Part shown: piece after piece, positions 9,706 through 19,985 of the stretch
How positions within the stretch are numbered: the first letter of the stretch is position 1
How the letters are laid out: each line of letters opens with the position of its first letter
Assembly: GCF_023734135.1 (NCBI RefSeq)
Contig: NZ_AP025730.1
Coordinates: 3,038,001-3,102,000, forward strand
DNA length: 64,000 bases
Source: Sphaerotilus microaerophilus
Lineage (GTDB): Bacteria > Pseudomonadota > Gammaproteobacteria > Burkholderiales > Burkholderiaceae_C
Direction: 5' to 3'
Notes under the pieces: model-generated
What the model was told of the DNA's origin: nothing
Database searches by the model: none
Seen by the model: only the letters and a program-made list of their open reading frames with translations
Made by a program: the position numbers and the translations under genes

Positions 9706-9816
9706 CACGTTCTCGCGGGTTAGCTGATTTTGCATGGGCTCCATTGGACGCCCATTTGCGGTGCGTTCCTTCGGGGGCGTGGCGTGGCTCCTACACGCGA
9801 TCTGATGGCGCTCGGA

Positions 9817-12435
9817 TCAGGCCAGCGCGTCAAGCAGCTCGGTCTCGAACTCGAGCTGGCCGCGGTTGTGCTGCAGCGCCGGGCCGTCGATCAGGAAGGT
9901 GTCTTCCACCCGCTCGCCCAGCGTGCTGATCTTGGCCAGTTGCAGGTTGAGGTGGTGCTGCGCGATCACCCGCGCGACGCTGTAAAGCAGGCCGGAGCGG
10001 TCGCTGGCGGACACCGACAGCAGCCAGCGCTGGGCGCGCTCGTCCGGGCGCAGCTGCACCCGCGGGGTGACGGGGAAGGACTTGACGCGCCGCGACAGCC
10101 GGCCGCGGCTCGGCTCGGGCAGCGGCCCTTCGTTGACCAGCGCGGCCGCGAGCTGGTTCTCGACCAGCGCGATCAGGTCGCGGTAGGCCTGGCTGCTCTC
10201 CGGGGTGATGACCTGGAAGGTGTCGAGCGCGTAGCCGGCCCGGGTGGTGTGGATGCGCGCATCCAGGATGCTGAAGCGCGCGGCATCGAAGTAGCCGCAG
10301 ATGCGGGCGAACAGATCGGCCCGGTCCGGCGCGTAGACCAGCACCTGCAGCCCTTCGCCCACCGGAGAGAGGCGGGCGCTGACGAGCGGCGTCGGGGTGT
10401 CGACCCGGCGGTTCAGGGCGCGGGCGTGCCAGGCGATCTCGCCGCTGTCGTGGCGGGCGAAGTAGTTCAGGTCCAGCGTCTTCCACAGCGCCTCCTCCGC
10501 ACCGGGCAGCATGGAGTGCAGCGCGAGCATCTGGCGCGCCTCCTGCTGGCGCTGGTCGATCTCGGCGTCCATGTTGGGCTTGGCACCGCCAAGGGCGCGC
10601 AGCGTGGCGCGGAACAGATCCTCCAGCAGCTTGCCCTTCCAGGCGTTCCAGACCTTGGGGCTGGTGCCGCGGATGTCGGCCACGGTGAGCAGGTACAGCG
10701 CGGTCAGCCGGCGCGGGTCCCTGACGTGGCGGGCAAAGGCCTCGATGACGTCGGGGTCCGACAGGTCCTCCTTCTGCGCCACCCGCGACATGGTCAGGTG
10801 CTCCTTGACCACAAACTCGATCAGCCGGGCGTCCTCGCGCTCGATGCCGTGGTCGCGGCAGAAGCGCCGCACCTCGACGGCGCCGAGCTCGGAATGGTCG
10901 CCGCCCCGGCCCTTGGCCACGTCGTGGAAGAGCGCGGCCACGTACAGCACCCAGGGCTTGTCCCAGTGCGCGGCCAGCTGCGAGCAGAAGGGGTACTCGT
11001 GCGTGTGCTCCGGTATGAAGAAGCGGCGCATGTTGCGCACGACCATCAGGATGTGCTGGTCCACGGTGTACACGTGGAACAGGTCGTGCTGCATCTGCCC
11101 GACGATGCGGCGGAACACCCAGAGATAGCGCCCCAGCACCGAGCTGCTGTTCATCAGCCGCAGCACGTGGGTCTGGCCGTGTGGCTGCTTGAGGATCTCC
11201 AGGAACAGCCGGCGGTTCTCCGGGTCGGCCCGGAAGGCAGCGTCCATGTACTCGCGGGCGTTGTAGAGCGCGCGCAGTGTGCGCACCGACAGGCCCTGGA
11301 TGCCCGGCGCCTGCTGGTAGGTCAGGAAGGTGTCGAGGATGGCGTGCGGGTCGCGCTGGTACAGGTCGTCGCTGGCCACTTCCAGCATGCCGCCGCGGTC
11401 GAAGAAGCGCTCGTTGATCGGCCGCATCGGCGCGTCCTGCGAGCCGTTGACGCGCTCCTCGATGTTGAGCATCAGGATCTGGTTGAGCTGCGCCACTGCC
11501 TTGGCCGCCCAGTAGTAGCGGCGCATCAGCGCCTCGCTGGCGCGCCGCTCGGCGGTGTGGGTGTGGCCGAAGCTCTCCGCCACGGCGGTCTGCAGGTCGA
11601 AGATCAGGCGGTCCTCGCGCCGTCCCGCCACCACGTGCAGCCGGGTACGGACCAGCTTCAGGAAGCCCTCGTTGCGCTGCAGCTGGCGCACCTCGAAGGG
11701 CGTGATCAGCCCCTTGGTGGCCATGTCACGCCAGGAGTGCCCCAGCCCGGCGGCCAGCGCCACCCAGCGCAGCACCTGCAGGTCGCGCAGCCCGCCGGGG
11801 CTTTCCTTGCAGTTGGGCTCCAGCGCGTAGGGCGTGTTTTCATATTTGACGTGGCGTTGCTCCATCTCCAGCGCCTTGGCGCGCAGGAACACCGCCGGCT
11901 CCAGCACGGCCTGCGTGGCACGGCGGAACTCGTCGTACAGGCGGCGTGAGCCGGCCAGGAAGCGCGCCTCCATCATCGCCGTCTGCACGGTGACGTCGCT
12001 GCGCGCCTCGCGCACGCAGTCGGCCACGCTGCGCACGCTGGAGCCGATCTCCAGGCCGATGTCCCAGCAGGCGGTGATGAAGGCGGAGATCGACTCGCGC
12101 TGAGATTCGCGCTGGGCCTCGTCGGCCGCGGCCGCGGCTGCGCCTGCGTTGGCGCCCGCAGCCGTCTCCAATTCGCCCGGCAGCAGCAGCAGCACATCGA
12201 CGTCGGAATAGGGGAACAGCTCACCGCGCCCGTAGCCGCCCACCGCCACCAGGGCCGCGCCACGCGGCAGGGTCGAGCCCTCCCAGAGCCGATGGAGCGT
12301 GCCGTCCACCTCGCGGCTGAGCTGGCGGATCAGCCGCACGGCGGCCTCCACCGTCGGGCGCGCGCTGCTGAAGCCCTCGATCAGCGCCCGGCGGTGCTCG
12401 CGCAACTCGTTGCGCAGTGCCGTGAGATCAAGCAT
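9817..12435 (-). CDS. glnD: Bifunctional [protein-PII] uridylyltransferase/uridylyl-removing enzyme
   Basis: 872 aa, normal for GlnD. It adds UMP to PII proteins when glutamine is low and removes it when glutamine is high, driving nitrogen control. The nucleotidyltransferase motif GGYGRGELFPYSDVDVL lies at about 66-82, the HD hydrolase motif LFHDVAKGRGGDHSE centres on His504-Asp505, and two ACT domains occupy the C-terminus (about 690-870, ending in LSVSASDRSGLLYSVARV and after). AAGG precedes the ATG at suitable spacing. It lies 51 bp behind map on the same strand, the common betaproteobacterial map-glnD arrangement. Confidence 0.97.
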   Translation of the reverse strand: MLDLTALRNELREHRRALIEGFSSARPTVEAAVRLIRQLSREVDGTLHRLWEGSTLPRGAALVAVGGYGRGELFPYSDVDVLLLLPGELETAAGANAGAAAAAADEAQRESQRESISAFITACWDIGLEIGSSVRSVADCVREARSDVTVQTAMMEARFLAGSRRLYDEFRRATQAVLEPAVFLRAKALEMEQRHVKYENTPYALEPNCKESPGGLRDLQVLRWVALAAGLGHSWRDMATKGLITPFEVRQLQRNEGFLKLVRTRLHVVAGRREDRLIFDLQTAVAESFGHTHTAERRASEALMRRYYWAAKAVAQLNQILMLNIEERVNGSQDAPMRPINERFFDRGGMLEVASDDLYQRDPHAILDTFLTYQQAPGIQGLSVRTLRALYNAREYMDAAFRADPENRRLFLEILKQPHGQTHVLRLMNSSSVLGRYLWVFRRIVGQMQHDLFHVYTVDQHILMVVRNMRRFFIPEHTHEYPFCSQLAAHWDKPWVLYVAALFHDVAKGRGGDHSELGAVEVRRFCRDHGIEREDARLIEFVVKEHLTMSRVAQKEDLSDPDVIEAFARHVRDPRRLTALYLLTVADIRGTSPKVWNAWKGKLLEDLFRATLRALGGAKPNMDAEIDQRQQEARQMLALHSMLPGAEEALWKTLDLNYFARHDSGEIAWHARALNRRVDTPTPLVSARLSPVGEGLQVLVYAPDRADLFARICGYFDAARFSILDARIHTTRAGYALDTFQVITPESSQAYRDLIALVENQLAAALVNEGPLPEPSRGRLSRRVKSFPVTPRVQLRPDERAQRWLLSVSASDRSGLLYSVARVIAQHHLNLQLAKISTLGERVEDTFLIDGPALQHNRGQLEFETELLDALA

Positions 12436-12486
12436 CAGGACCTTCCCCGTGACCAGGACGGTGGCCGTGCGCGCCCGCCGGCACGC

Positions 12487-13296
12487 TCAGGCGCCCGCGT
12501 TGACAAAGGCCGGGATCGGCGGCATGCCGGGCGACACCGTCAGCACCTCGTAGCCCGTCGCGGTGACCAGCACGGTGTGCTCCCACTGCGCCGACAGCGA
12601 GCGGTCCTTGGTGACGATGGTCCAGCCGTCACCGGCTTCCTTGATCTCGCGCCGGCCGGCGTTGATCATTGGCTCGATCGTGAAGACCATGCCCGGCTGC
12701 AGCACGTCCAGCGTGCCTGGGCGGCCGTAGTGCAGCACCTGCGGTTCCTCGTGGAACTTGCGGCCGATGCCGTGGCCGCAGAACTCGCGCACCACCGACA
12801 GGCCCTGGTTCTCCGCGAAGGTCTGGATCGCATGGCCGATGTCGCCCAGGCGCGCGCCCGGGCGCACCTTCACGATGCCCTTCCACATGGCGTCGTAGGT
12901 GAGCTGGCACAGCCGCTTGGCGGCGATCGAGCCCTCGCCAACCACGAACATGCGGCTGGTGTCGCCGTGCCAGCCGTCCTTGATGGTGGTGATGTCGCAG
13001 TTGACGATGTCGCCGTTCTTGAGCGGCTTGTCGTTCGGGATGCCGTGGCAGACCTGGTGGTTGATCGAGGTGCAGATCGACTTCGGGTAGGGCTGGTAGC
13101 CCGGCGGTGCGTAGTCGAGCGGAGCAGGGATGCAGCCCTGCACGTTCACCATGTGATCGTGGGCAATGCGGTCCAGTTCATTGGTGGTGACGCCAGGCTT
13201 GACATGGGCAGCCAGGACGTCCAGCACCTCGGCCGCCAGGCGGCAGGCCACGCGCATCGCGGCGATGTCCGCTTCGGTTTTGATCGTGATCGACAT
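12487..13296 (-). CDS. map: Type I methionine aminopeptidase
   Basis: 269 aa. It removes the initiator Met from nascent proteins using two divalent metal ions. The pita-bread fold residues are present: HDHMVNVQG and CIPAPLDY near the N-terminus, the metal-binding Asp pair in DITTIKDGWHGDTSRMF, His in GHGIGRKFHEEP, and Glu residues in FTIEPMIN and WEHTVLVT. The short N-terminus starting MSITIKTEADIAAMRVACRL is typical of the bacterial type I enzyme. It heads a map-glnD transcription unit and is divergent from purL with 110 bp between starts. Confidence 0.97.
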   Translation of the reverse strand: MSITIKTEADIAAMRVACRLAAEVLDVLAAHVKPGVTTNELDRIAHDHMVNVQGCIPAPLDYAPPGYQPYPKSICTSINHQVCHGIPNDKPLKNGDIVNCDITTIKDGWHGDTSRMFVVGEGSIAAKRLCQLTYDAMWKGIVKVRPGARLGDIGHAIQTFAENQGLSVVREFCGHGIGRKFHEEPQVLHYGRPGTLDVLQPGMVFTIEPMINAGRREIKEAGDGWTIVTKDRSLSAQWEHTVLVTATGYEVLTVSPGMPPIPAFVNAGA

Positions 13297-13406
13297 GGGG
13301 TCGGATTATCACACCCACCCCTATTCAGAGCCGGTCTGGGGCCTGCCTGGGGCCGCTCGCCTAAAATTACCGTTTTGCCTGCCGCCGGCTCACGGGAACC
13401 CCACGC

Positions 13407-16400
13407 GTGTCTTCCACCTCTGCCCAGCCCTCCAAGCACCTGATGCACTTCGAGGGCGGCAACGCCCTTTCCGCCTTCCGCGCCCAGGCGCTGCTGCCGC
13501 GCCTGCAGGCCGTCAACGCCCGCATCACCGGTGTCAGTGCGCGGCACGTGCACTGGGTCTGGAGCGATGCCGCGCTGGACGAGGCCGTCCAGGCCAAGCT
13601 CGCCGCGCTGCTGACCTACGGCGAGCCCTATGCCGCGCCGCAAGGCGAGGCCGAGCTGGTCGTGGTGATGCCGCGCCTGGGCACGGTCTCGCCCTGGGCC
13701 TCCAAGGCCACCGACATCGCCCACAACTGCGGCCTGGGCAACGCGGCGGTGCACCGCGTCGAGCGCGTCACCGAGTTCCGCCTGCAGCTCAAGAGCGGCC
13801 TGCTGGACGCCTTCAAGTCGAACAAGGGCCTGAGCGAGGCCGAGCGGCAGGCCTGCGCCCTGCTGCTGCACGACCGCATGACCGAATCGGTGGCCTGGGA
13901 GCGTGAGGCGGCGCGCCACCTGTTCGACGCGCAGCCGGCCGAGCCGCTGGCGCACGTGGACGTGCTCGGCGCCGGCCGGCCGGCGCTGGAAGCGGCCAAC
14001 AAGGAGTTCGGCCTGGCGCTGTCGGACGACGAGATCGATTACCTGGTGGCCGCCTTCACCGACCTGAAGCGCAACCCCAGCGACGTCGAGCTGATGATGT
14101 TCGCGCAGGCCAACTCGGAGCACTGCCGGCACAAGATCTTCAACGCCGACTTCACCATCGACGGTGAGCGCCAGCCGCTGTCCATGTTCGGCATGATCCG
14201 CAACACCGAGAAGCTCAATGGCCAACACTCGGTGATCGCCTACAGCGACAACTCGGCGGTGATGGAAGGCGGCCCGATCGAGCGCTGGATGCCGCAGAGC
14301 CAGACCGCCGCGTCGGCCTACGCCGCCCGCGCCGAGACCGCCCACGTGCTGATGAAGGTGGAAACGCACAACCACCCGACGGCGATCTCGCCCTTCCCCG
14401 GCGCCTCCACCGGCTCGGGCGGCGAGATCCGCGACGAGGGTGCCACCGGCCGCGGCTCCAAGCCCAAGGCGGGCCTGACCGGCTTCACCGTCTCCAACCT
14501 GCGCCTGCCGGGCACGAAGGAGCCCTGGGAGCGCGAGCACATCGGCCGTCCCGAGCACATCGCCAGCGCGCTGCAGATCATGATCGACGGCCCGCTGGGG
14601 GGCGCGGCCTTCAACAACGAATTCGGCCGACCCAACCTCGCGGGCTACTTCCGCGTCTTCGAACAGGACGTGGCGGGCGTGCAGCGCGGTTACCACAAGC
14701 CCATCATGATCGCGGGCGGCCTGGGCACGATCAGTGACAGCCAGACCGCCAAGCTGCCCTTCGGGGCCGGCACGCTGCTGATCCAGTTGGGCGGCCCGGG
14801 CATGCGCATCGGCATGGGCGGCGGCGCCGCCAGCTCGATGGCGGCTGGCAGCAACACCGCCGCGCTGGACTTCGACAGCGTGCAGCGCGGCAACCCGGAG
14901 ATCCAGCGCCGCGCGCAGGAGGTCATCAACCACTGCTGGGCGATGGGCGCGGACAACCCCATCCTGGCGATCCACGACGTGGGCGCGGGCGGCATTTCCA
15001 ACGCCTTCCCGGAGCTGGTGGACGGGGCCGGGCGCGGCGCGACCTTCGACATCCGCAAGGTGCCGCTGGAAGAGACCGGCCTGGCGCCCAAGGAGATCTG
15101 GTGCAACGAGAGCCAGGAGCGCTACGTGCTGGCGATCGCGCCGGACAGCCTGGCCCTGTTCGACGAGATGGCCCGCCGTGAGCGAGCGCCCTACGCGGTG
15201 ATCGGTGTCGCCACGGACGAGCGCGAGCTGGTCCTGGAGGAGGGCCCGGGCGCTGATGGGAAAAGACAGCGCCCCATCGACATGCCGATGGACGTGCTGC
15301 TGGGCAAGCCGCCCAAGATGCACCGCCAGGTGCAGCGCGTGGTGCGCAGCGAGCAGCCGCTCGACCTCAGTGACGTGAAGCTCGACGAGGTGGCGCTGGC
15401 CGTGCTGCGCCACCCGACGGTGGCCTCCAAGCGCTTCCTGATCACCATTGGTGACCGCACCGTGGGTGGCCTGAATCACCGCGACCAGATGGTCGGCCCC
15501 TGGCAGGTGCCGGTGGCGGACTGCGCAGTCACGCTGGCCGACTACGCCGGCCTGCGCGGCGAGGCGATGGCGATGGGCGAGCGCAGCCCGCTGGCCGCGC
15601 TGGACGCACCGGCGTCGGGCCGCATGGCGGTGGCCGAAGCCATCACCAACCTGCTGGCCGCGCCGATCGAGCTCAGCCGTGTCAAGCTCAGCGCCAACTG
15701 GATGGCCGCCTGCGGCGAGGCCGGCGAGGACGCCGCGCTGTACGACACCGTCAAGGCCGTCGGCATGGAACTCTGCCCGGCACTCGGCGTGGGCATCCCG
15801 GTGGGCAAGGACAGCCTGTCGATGCGCACCAAGTGGAGCGACTCGGACGGCGCCAAGCAGGTGGTCGCGCCGGTCTCGCTGATCGTCACGGCGTTTGCGA
15901 CGCTGGACGACGTGCGCGGCACCCTCACCCCGCAGCTGCGCACGGACACCGCGGCCAAGCTCGACACCACGCTGATCCTGGTCGACCTCGGCCAAGGCCG
16001 CAACCGCATGGCCGGCTCGATCCTGGCGCAGGTGGTCGGCCAGTTCGGTTGTCATGTGAAGGATGGGGTGCCCGACGTGGACGACCCGGCCCGCCTCAAG
16101 GCGCTGGTGGCCGCGGTCAACGAGCTGCGCGGCCAGGGCAAGCTGCTGGCCTACCACGACCGCAGCGATGGCGGCCTCTGGGCGGCGGCCTGCGAGATGG
16201 CCTTTGCCGGGCATGTGGGCGTCAGCCTGAACGTGGACCTGCTGGTCACCGAGGGCGACGGCATCACTGACAGCCGCGCCGAGTACGGCGACTCGAAGAA
16301 CTGGGCCACCCAGGTCAGCACCCGTCGCAACGAGCTGACGCTCCGTGCGCTGTTCAGCGAGGAGCTGGGCGTGCTGATCCAAGTCGCCACCGCCGACCGC

Positions 16401-17465
16401 AACGACGTGATGGCCACGCTGCGCGCGCATGGCCTGTCCAAGCACAGCCACGTGGTCGGCAAGACCAACGACCGCGCCGCGATGGAAGTCTGGCGCGACG
16501 CCAGGAGCGTGTTCGCCGCACCGCTGCGCGAGCTGCACCAGGCCTGGGACGAGGTGAGCTGGCGCATCGCCGCGCTGCGCGACAACCCCGCCTGCGCCGA
16601 CAGCGAGCACGCCGCGGCGGGCGTCCAGGACGATCCGGGCCTGCAAGTCAGCCTGTCCTTTGATCCCGCCGAGGACATCTGCGCGCCTTTCATCGGCAAG
16701 GCTCGCCCGAAGATGGCCATCCTGCGCGAGCAGGGCGTGAACTCGCACGTCGAGATGAGCTACGCGATGGCCCAGGCCGGCTTCGAGGCGCACGATGTGC
16801 ACATGACCGACCTGCAGAGCGGCCGTGCCGACCTGTCGCAGTTCCAGGGCTTCGTCGCCTGCGGCGGCTTCAGCTACGGCGACACGCTGGGTGCTGGCGA
16901 GGGCTGGGCCCGCTCGGTGATGTTCAATCCGAAGCTGGCCGATCAGTTTCAGGCCTTCTTCGCGCGGCCGGACACCTTCGCGCTGGGCGTGTGCAACGGC
17001 TGCCAGATGATGGCGGCGCTGGCGCCGATCATCCCGGGTGCCGAGGCCTGGCCGAAGTTCACCCGCAACAAGAGCGAGCAGTTCGAGGCCCGCCTGAGCC
17101 TGGTCGAGGTGCTGGACAGCCCGTCGATCTTCTTCACCGGCATGGCCGGCAGCCGAGCGCCGATCGCCGTGGCGCACGGCGAGGGCTTTGCGGACTTCTC
17201 GCAGCGCGGTGATGCCGCGAAGGTGCAGCGTGCGATGCGCTTCATCGACCACCATGGCCAGCCCACCGAGGTCTACCCCTTCAACCCGAACGGCAGCCCC
17301 GACGGCCTGACCTCGGTGACCACCGCGGACGGCCGCTTCACCGTGCTGATGCCGCACCCGGAGCGGGTGTTCCGCAATGTGCAGATGAGCTGGACGAACG
17401 GTGACATCGCAGCTGCCAGCCCCTGGCAGCGCATGTTCCGCAACGCGCGGCGCTGGGTGGGGTGA
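13407..17465 (+). CDS. purL: Phosphoribosylformylglycinamidine synthase, single-chain type
   Basis: 1352-aa cytoplasmic enzyme of de novo purine synthesis converting FGAR, glutamine and ATP to FGAM. Order: N-terminal PurS-like domain, linker, two AIRS-like synthetase halves (e.g. [20 protein letters not shown] and [12 protein letters not shown]), and a C-terminal class I glutaminase with the nucleophile Cys1196 in [10 protein letters not shown] and the His/Glu pair in [10 protein letters not shown]. The GTG at 13407 opens the longest frame. An ATG at 13443 ([13 protein letters not shown]) aligns better with the usual start of the family and may be used. It stands alone, between divergent map and chrB. 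Confidence 0.97.
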   Translation: MSSTSAQPSKHLMHFEGGNALSAFRAQALLPRLQAVNARITGVSARHVHWVWSDAALDEAVQAKLAALLTYGEPYAAPQGEAELVVVMPRLGTVSPWASKATDIAHNCGLGNAAVHRVERVTEFRLQLKSGLLDAFKSNKGLSEAERQACALLLHDRMTESVAWEREAARHLFDAQPAEPLAHVDVLGAGRPALEAANKEFGLALSDDEIDYLVAAFTDLKRNPSDVELMMFAQANSEHCRHKIFNADFTIDGERQPLSMFGMIRNTEKLNGQHSVIAYSDNSAVMEGGPIERWMPQSQTAASAYAARAETAHVLMKVETHNHPTAISPFPGASTGSGGEIRDEGATGRGSKPKAGLTGFTVSNLRLPGTKEPWEREHIGRPEHIASALQIMIDGPLGGAAFNNEFGRPNLAGYFRVFEQDVAGVQRGYHKPIMIAGGLGTISDSQTAKLPFGAGTLLIQLGGPGMRIGMGGGAASSMAAGSNTAALDFDSVQRGNPEIQRRAQEVINHCWAMGADNPILAIHDVGAGGISNAFPELVDGAGRGATFDIRKVPLEETGLAPKEIWCNESQERYVLAIAPDSLALFDEMARRERAPYAVIGVATDERELVLEEGPGADGKRQRPIDMPMDVLLGKPPKMHRQVQRVVRSEQPLDLSDVKLDEVALAVLRHPTVASKRFLITIGDRTVGGLNHRDQMVGPWQVPVADCAVTLADYAGLRGEAMAMGERSPLAALDAPASGRMAVAEAITNLLAAPIELSRVKLSANWMAACGEAGEDAALYDTVKAVGMELCPALGVGIPVGKDSLSMRTKWSDSDGAKQVVAPVSLIVTAFATLDDVRGTLTPQLRTDTAAKLDTTLILVDLGQGRNRMAGSILAQVVGQFGCHVKDGVPDVDDPARLKALVAAVNELRGQGKLLAYHDRSDGGLWAAACEMAFAGHVGVSLNVDLLVTEGDGITDSRAEYGDSKNWATQVSTRRNELTLRALFSEELGVLIQVATADRNDVMATLRAHGLSKHSHVVGKTNDRAAMEVWRDARSVFAAPLRELHQAWDEVSWRIAALRDNPACADSEHAAAGVQDDPGLQVSLSFDPAEDICAPFIGKARPKMAILREQGVNSHVEMSYAMAQAGFEAHDVHMTDLQSGRADLSQFQGFVACGGFSYGDTLGAGEGWARSVMFNPKLADQFQAFFARPDTFALGVCNGCQMMAALAPIIPGAEAWPKFTRNKSEQFEARLSLVEVLDSPSIFFTGMAGSRAPIAVAHGEGFADFSQRGDAAKVQRAMRFIDHHGQPTEVYPFNPNGSPDGLTSVTTADGRFTVLMPHPERVFRNVQMSWTNGDIAAASPWQRMFRNARRWVG

Positions 17466-17520
17466 GGCGTGGCGCTGCGGGCTTGCAGTGCTGGCAATGG
17501 GTCCATGACATTGACCAATT

Positions 17521-17534
17521 GAAATAGGTATTTC
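17521..17534. promoter_or_regulatory. Palindrome in the AT-rich chrB promoter region (candidate operator)
   Basis: A perfect inverted repeat GAAATA-GG-TATTTC lies 26 bp upstream of the chrB start codon, inside a short AT-rich stretch that contrasts with the surrounding GC-rich DNA. The position suits an operator for ChrB-type autoregulation. No confident -35/-10 pair could be assigned. Confidence 0.4.
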
Positions 17535-17559
17535 TTGAATTGCAGCATATTATTCGTCC

Positions 17560-18504
17560 ATGTGGACGATGCTGCTGCTCACCCTGCCGACCCAACCGAA
17601 TGCTGTGCGCCTTCGGGTGTGGCGTGCCCTGAAGGCCCTGGGCAGCGCGGCTCTGCGTGACGGCGTCTACCTGCTGCCCTCGGCGCAGGTGGCGCGGTTC
17701 GAGGCCCCGGCCGAAGAAGTTCGTGCTCACGGGGGTTCCGCCAGCCTGTGGCATGTCACTGCGCGCAGCGACGCACAGCAGGCCGAATTGCTGGCGCTGT
17801 TCGACCGCGGCGAGGCCTATGCCGCCTGGCGCGAGCAACATCAGGCGTTGGTGGTGGAGCTGGAGGTGCTGGGCGAGACGGACGCCCGCCGCCGGCTGCG
17901 GACACTGGCGCAGGCGCTGCAGGCGCTGCGCGACATCGACTACTTCCCCGGTCCTGCGGCCGAGCAGGCCGAGGCCGAGCTGCAGGGCGTGCGTGAGGCG
18001 GTGGACGCCTGCCACAGCCGCGGTGAGCCCCGCGCGGCACCGCTGGTCGGGCTGGCGCGGTTGCATGCGAGTGATTTTCTCGGGCGGACCTGGGTCACCC
18101 GTACCCGGCCCTGGGTGGACCGGCTGGCCTGCGCCTGGCTGATCCGCCGCTTCATCGACCCGCAGGCCCGCCTGCTGTGGCTCGACGACCCGGCCGAGCG
18201 GACGCCGCCCCCTGCCGGCGCGCTGGGCTACGACTACGACGGCGCGGAGTTCACCCACGTCGGGCCTTTGGTGACCTTCGAGGTCCTGGCGATCCGCTTC
18301 GGCCTGGAGGCAGACCCGGCGTTGCAGCGCATCGCCCGCGCCGTGCACCTGCTCGACGTCGGTGGCATCCCAATGCCCGAGGCGCCGGGGCTGGAAGCGG
18401 TGCTGGCCGGGCTGCGGGTGGTCCACACCGACGACGATTCACTGGTGATGGCAGCGGCGGCGGTGTTCGACGCACTCCACGCCGCACCTGGAGCCCTCGC
18501 GTGA
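17560..18504 (+). CDS. chrB: Chromate resistance protein ChrB
   Basis: 314 aa, typical of ChrB. In Cupriavidus and Ochrobactrum this protein is a chromate-responsive regulator needed for high-level resistance. Visible hallmarks are the N-terminal LLLTLPTQPNAVRLRVWRAL segment, the central TRTRPWVDRLACAWLIRRFI block (about residues 184-203), and the conserved YDYDGAEFTHVG. The stop overlaps the start of chrA by four bases (GTGA), so the two are translationally coupled. The AT-rich leader with a palindrome 26 bp upstream is the probable regulated promoter. Confidence 0.94.
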   Translation: MWTMLLLTLPTQPNAVRLRVWRALKALGSAALRDGVYLLPSAQVARFEAPAEEVRAHGGSASLWHVTARSDAQQAELLALFDRGEAYAAWREQHQALVVELEVLGETDARRRLRTLAQALQALRDIDYFPGPAAEQAEAELQGVREAVDACHSRGEPRAAPLVGLARLHASDFLGRTWVTRTRPWVDRLACAWLIRRFIDPQARLLWLDDPAERTPPPAGALGYDYDGAEFTHVGPLVTFEVLAIRFGLEADPALQRIARAVHLLDVGGIPMPEAPGLEAVLAGLRVVHTDDDSLVMAAAAVFDALHAAPGALA

Positions 18505-19904
18505 CGCCCCCCGTACCCCCGACGCCCTCACCAGCCGAGATCCTGGACACTCCCGTCACAGCCCCCGCTGCCGTCGGCTTTGCCGAAGCCCTGCGCTTCT
18601 GGCTCAAGCTCGGCTTCATCAGCTTCGGCGGGCCGGCCGGGCAGATCGCCCTGATGCACCGCGAGCTGGTGGAGGAGCGCCGCTGGATCAGCGAGAACCG
18701 CTTCCTGCATGCACTGAACTACTGCATGCTGCTGCCCGGCCCGGAGGCGCAGCAGCTGGCCACCTACATCGGCTGGCTGATGCACCGGACCTGGGGTGGC
18801 ATCGTGGCCGGCGCGCTGTTCGTGCTGCCGTCGCTGGCGATCCTGATCGCGCTGTCGTGGATCTACCTGCGCTTTGGCGATGTGCCGGTGGTGGCGGGCC
18901 TGTTTTACGGCATCAAGCCGGCGGTGACGGCGTTGGTGTTGCATGCGGCGCAGCGCATCGGCAGCCGGGCGTTGAAAAACCGCTGGATGTGGGGTATCGC
19001 GGCGGCGTCCTTCATCGCCATCTTTGCCTTCGATACCCCGTTCCCCGCCATCGTCGCCGCGGCCGGATTGATCGGCTGGTGGGGCTCGCGGCGCTGGCCG
19101 GCGGTGTTCGCGCTGGGTGGGGGCCATGGCGCGGCCAAGGCCGGCTACGGCCCGGCGCTGATCGACGACCACACACCGACGCCCGCACACGCGCGCTTCT
19201 CGCGCCGGCACTTGGCCGGGGTGCTGGGGGCTGGCATCGGCCTGTGGGGGCTGGCCATGGCGGCGCTGGCCGCGACCAGCGGCCTGCACGGCAGCCTGAC
19301 GCAGATGGGCTGGTTCTTCACCAAGGCGGCGCTGCTCACCTTTGGCGGCGCCTACGCGGTGCTGCCCTACGTCTACCAGGGCGCGGTCGAGACCCACCAG
19401 TGGCTCAGCGGCGCGCAGATGATCGACGGCCTGGCGCTGGGCGAGACCACGCCCGGGCCGCTGATCATGGTGGTGGCCTTCGTCGGCTTCGTTGGCGGCC
19501 GGCTGAAGGCGGTGCTGGGGCCGGACGCGCTCTTCCTCGGCGGCGCGCTGGCTGCCAGCGTGGTGACCTTCTTCACCTTCCTGCCGAGCTTCGTCTTCAT
19601 CCTGGCCGGCGGGCCGTTGGTCGAGGCCACGCACGGCAAGCTCGGCTTCACGGCGCCGCTGTCGGCCATCACCGCGGCGGTGGTCGGGGTGATCCTGAAC
19701 CTGGCGCTGTTCTTTGCCTGGCATGTGTGGTGGCCGAAGGGCTTCGGCGGTGCCTTTGACGCGGTGGCCGCCGCGATCACGCTGGCCGCGACGCTGGCGC
19801 TGTTCCGCTTCAAGGTCGGCGTGATGCCGCTGCTGGGCGCCTGCGCGTTGATCGGGTGGGCGGTGAAGTCGATCACGCCTTTGTTCACGTCCTGGTGGAC
19901 CTGA
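18501..19904 (+). CDS. chrA: Chromate efflux transporter ChrA
   Basis: 467 aa from a GTG that overlaps the chrB stop; longer readings would run inside chrB. It is a long-chain CHR-family inner membrane transporter that exports chromate. Two homologous CHR halves are visible: the first starts at about residue 30 with FWLKLGFISFGGPAGQIALM and the second at about 265 with FFTKAALLTFGGAYAVLPYV. Each is followed by strongly hydrophobic helices, and the second carries the GLALGETTPGPLIMV motif. Chromate uptake occurs through sulfate transporters, so chrBA alone can confer resistance. Confidence 0.95.
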   Translation: MTPPVPPTPSPAEILDTPVTAPAAVGFAEALRFWLKLGFISFGGPAGQIALMHRELVEERRWISENRFLHALNYCMLLPGPEAQQLATYIGWLMHRTWGGIVAGALFVLPSLAILIALSWIYLRFGDVPVVAGLFYGIKPAVTALVLHAAQRIGSRALKNRWMWGIAAASFIAIFAFDTPFPAIVAAAGLIGWWGSRRWPAVFALGGGHGAAKAGYGPALIDDHTPTPAHARFSRRHLAGVLGAGIGLWGLAMAALAATSGLHGSLTQMGWFFTKAALLTFGGAYAVLPYVYQGAVETHQWLSGAQMIDGLALGETTPGPLIMVVAFVGFVGGRLKAVLGPDALFLGGALAASVVTFFTFLPSFVFILAGGPLVEATHGKLGFTAPLSAITAAVVGVILNLALFFAWHVWWPKGFGGAFDAVAAAITLAATLALFRFKVGVMPLLGACALIGWAVKSITPLFTSWWT

Positions 19905-19985
19905 GGCGGGCGCCGCCTCGGGTGGGCGGCGTGGGCAAGGTAACCTCGCCGCCCCTGCCTTATCCCGTCATCGGACGAAGTCACC

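Noticed and set aside
13146..17357. Very long minus-strand open frame opposite purL
   Set aside because: Antisense shadow of purL caused by GC-rich third positions; its translation is low-complexity His/Ala/Gly/Arg text without domains.
18177..18500. N-terminal extension of ChrA into chrB
   Set aside because: The extra residues are out-of-frame chrB sequence; the GTG at 18501 in the GTGA overlap gives the normal ChrA N-terminus.
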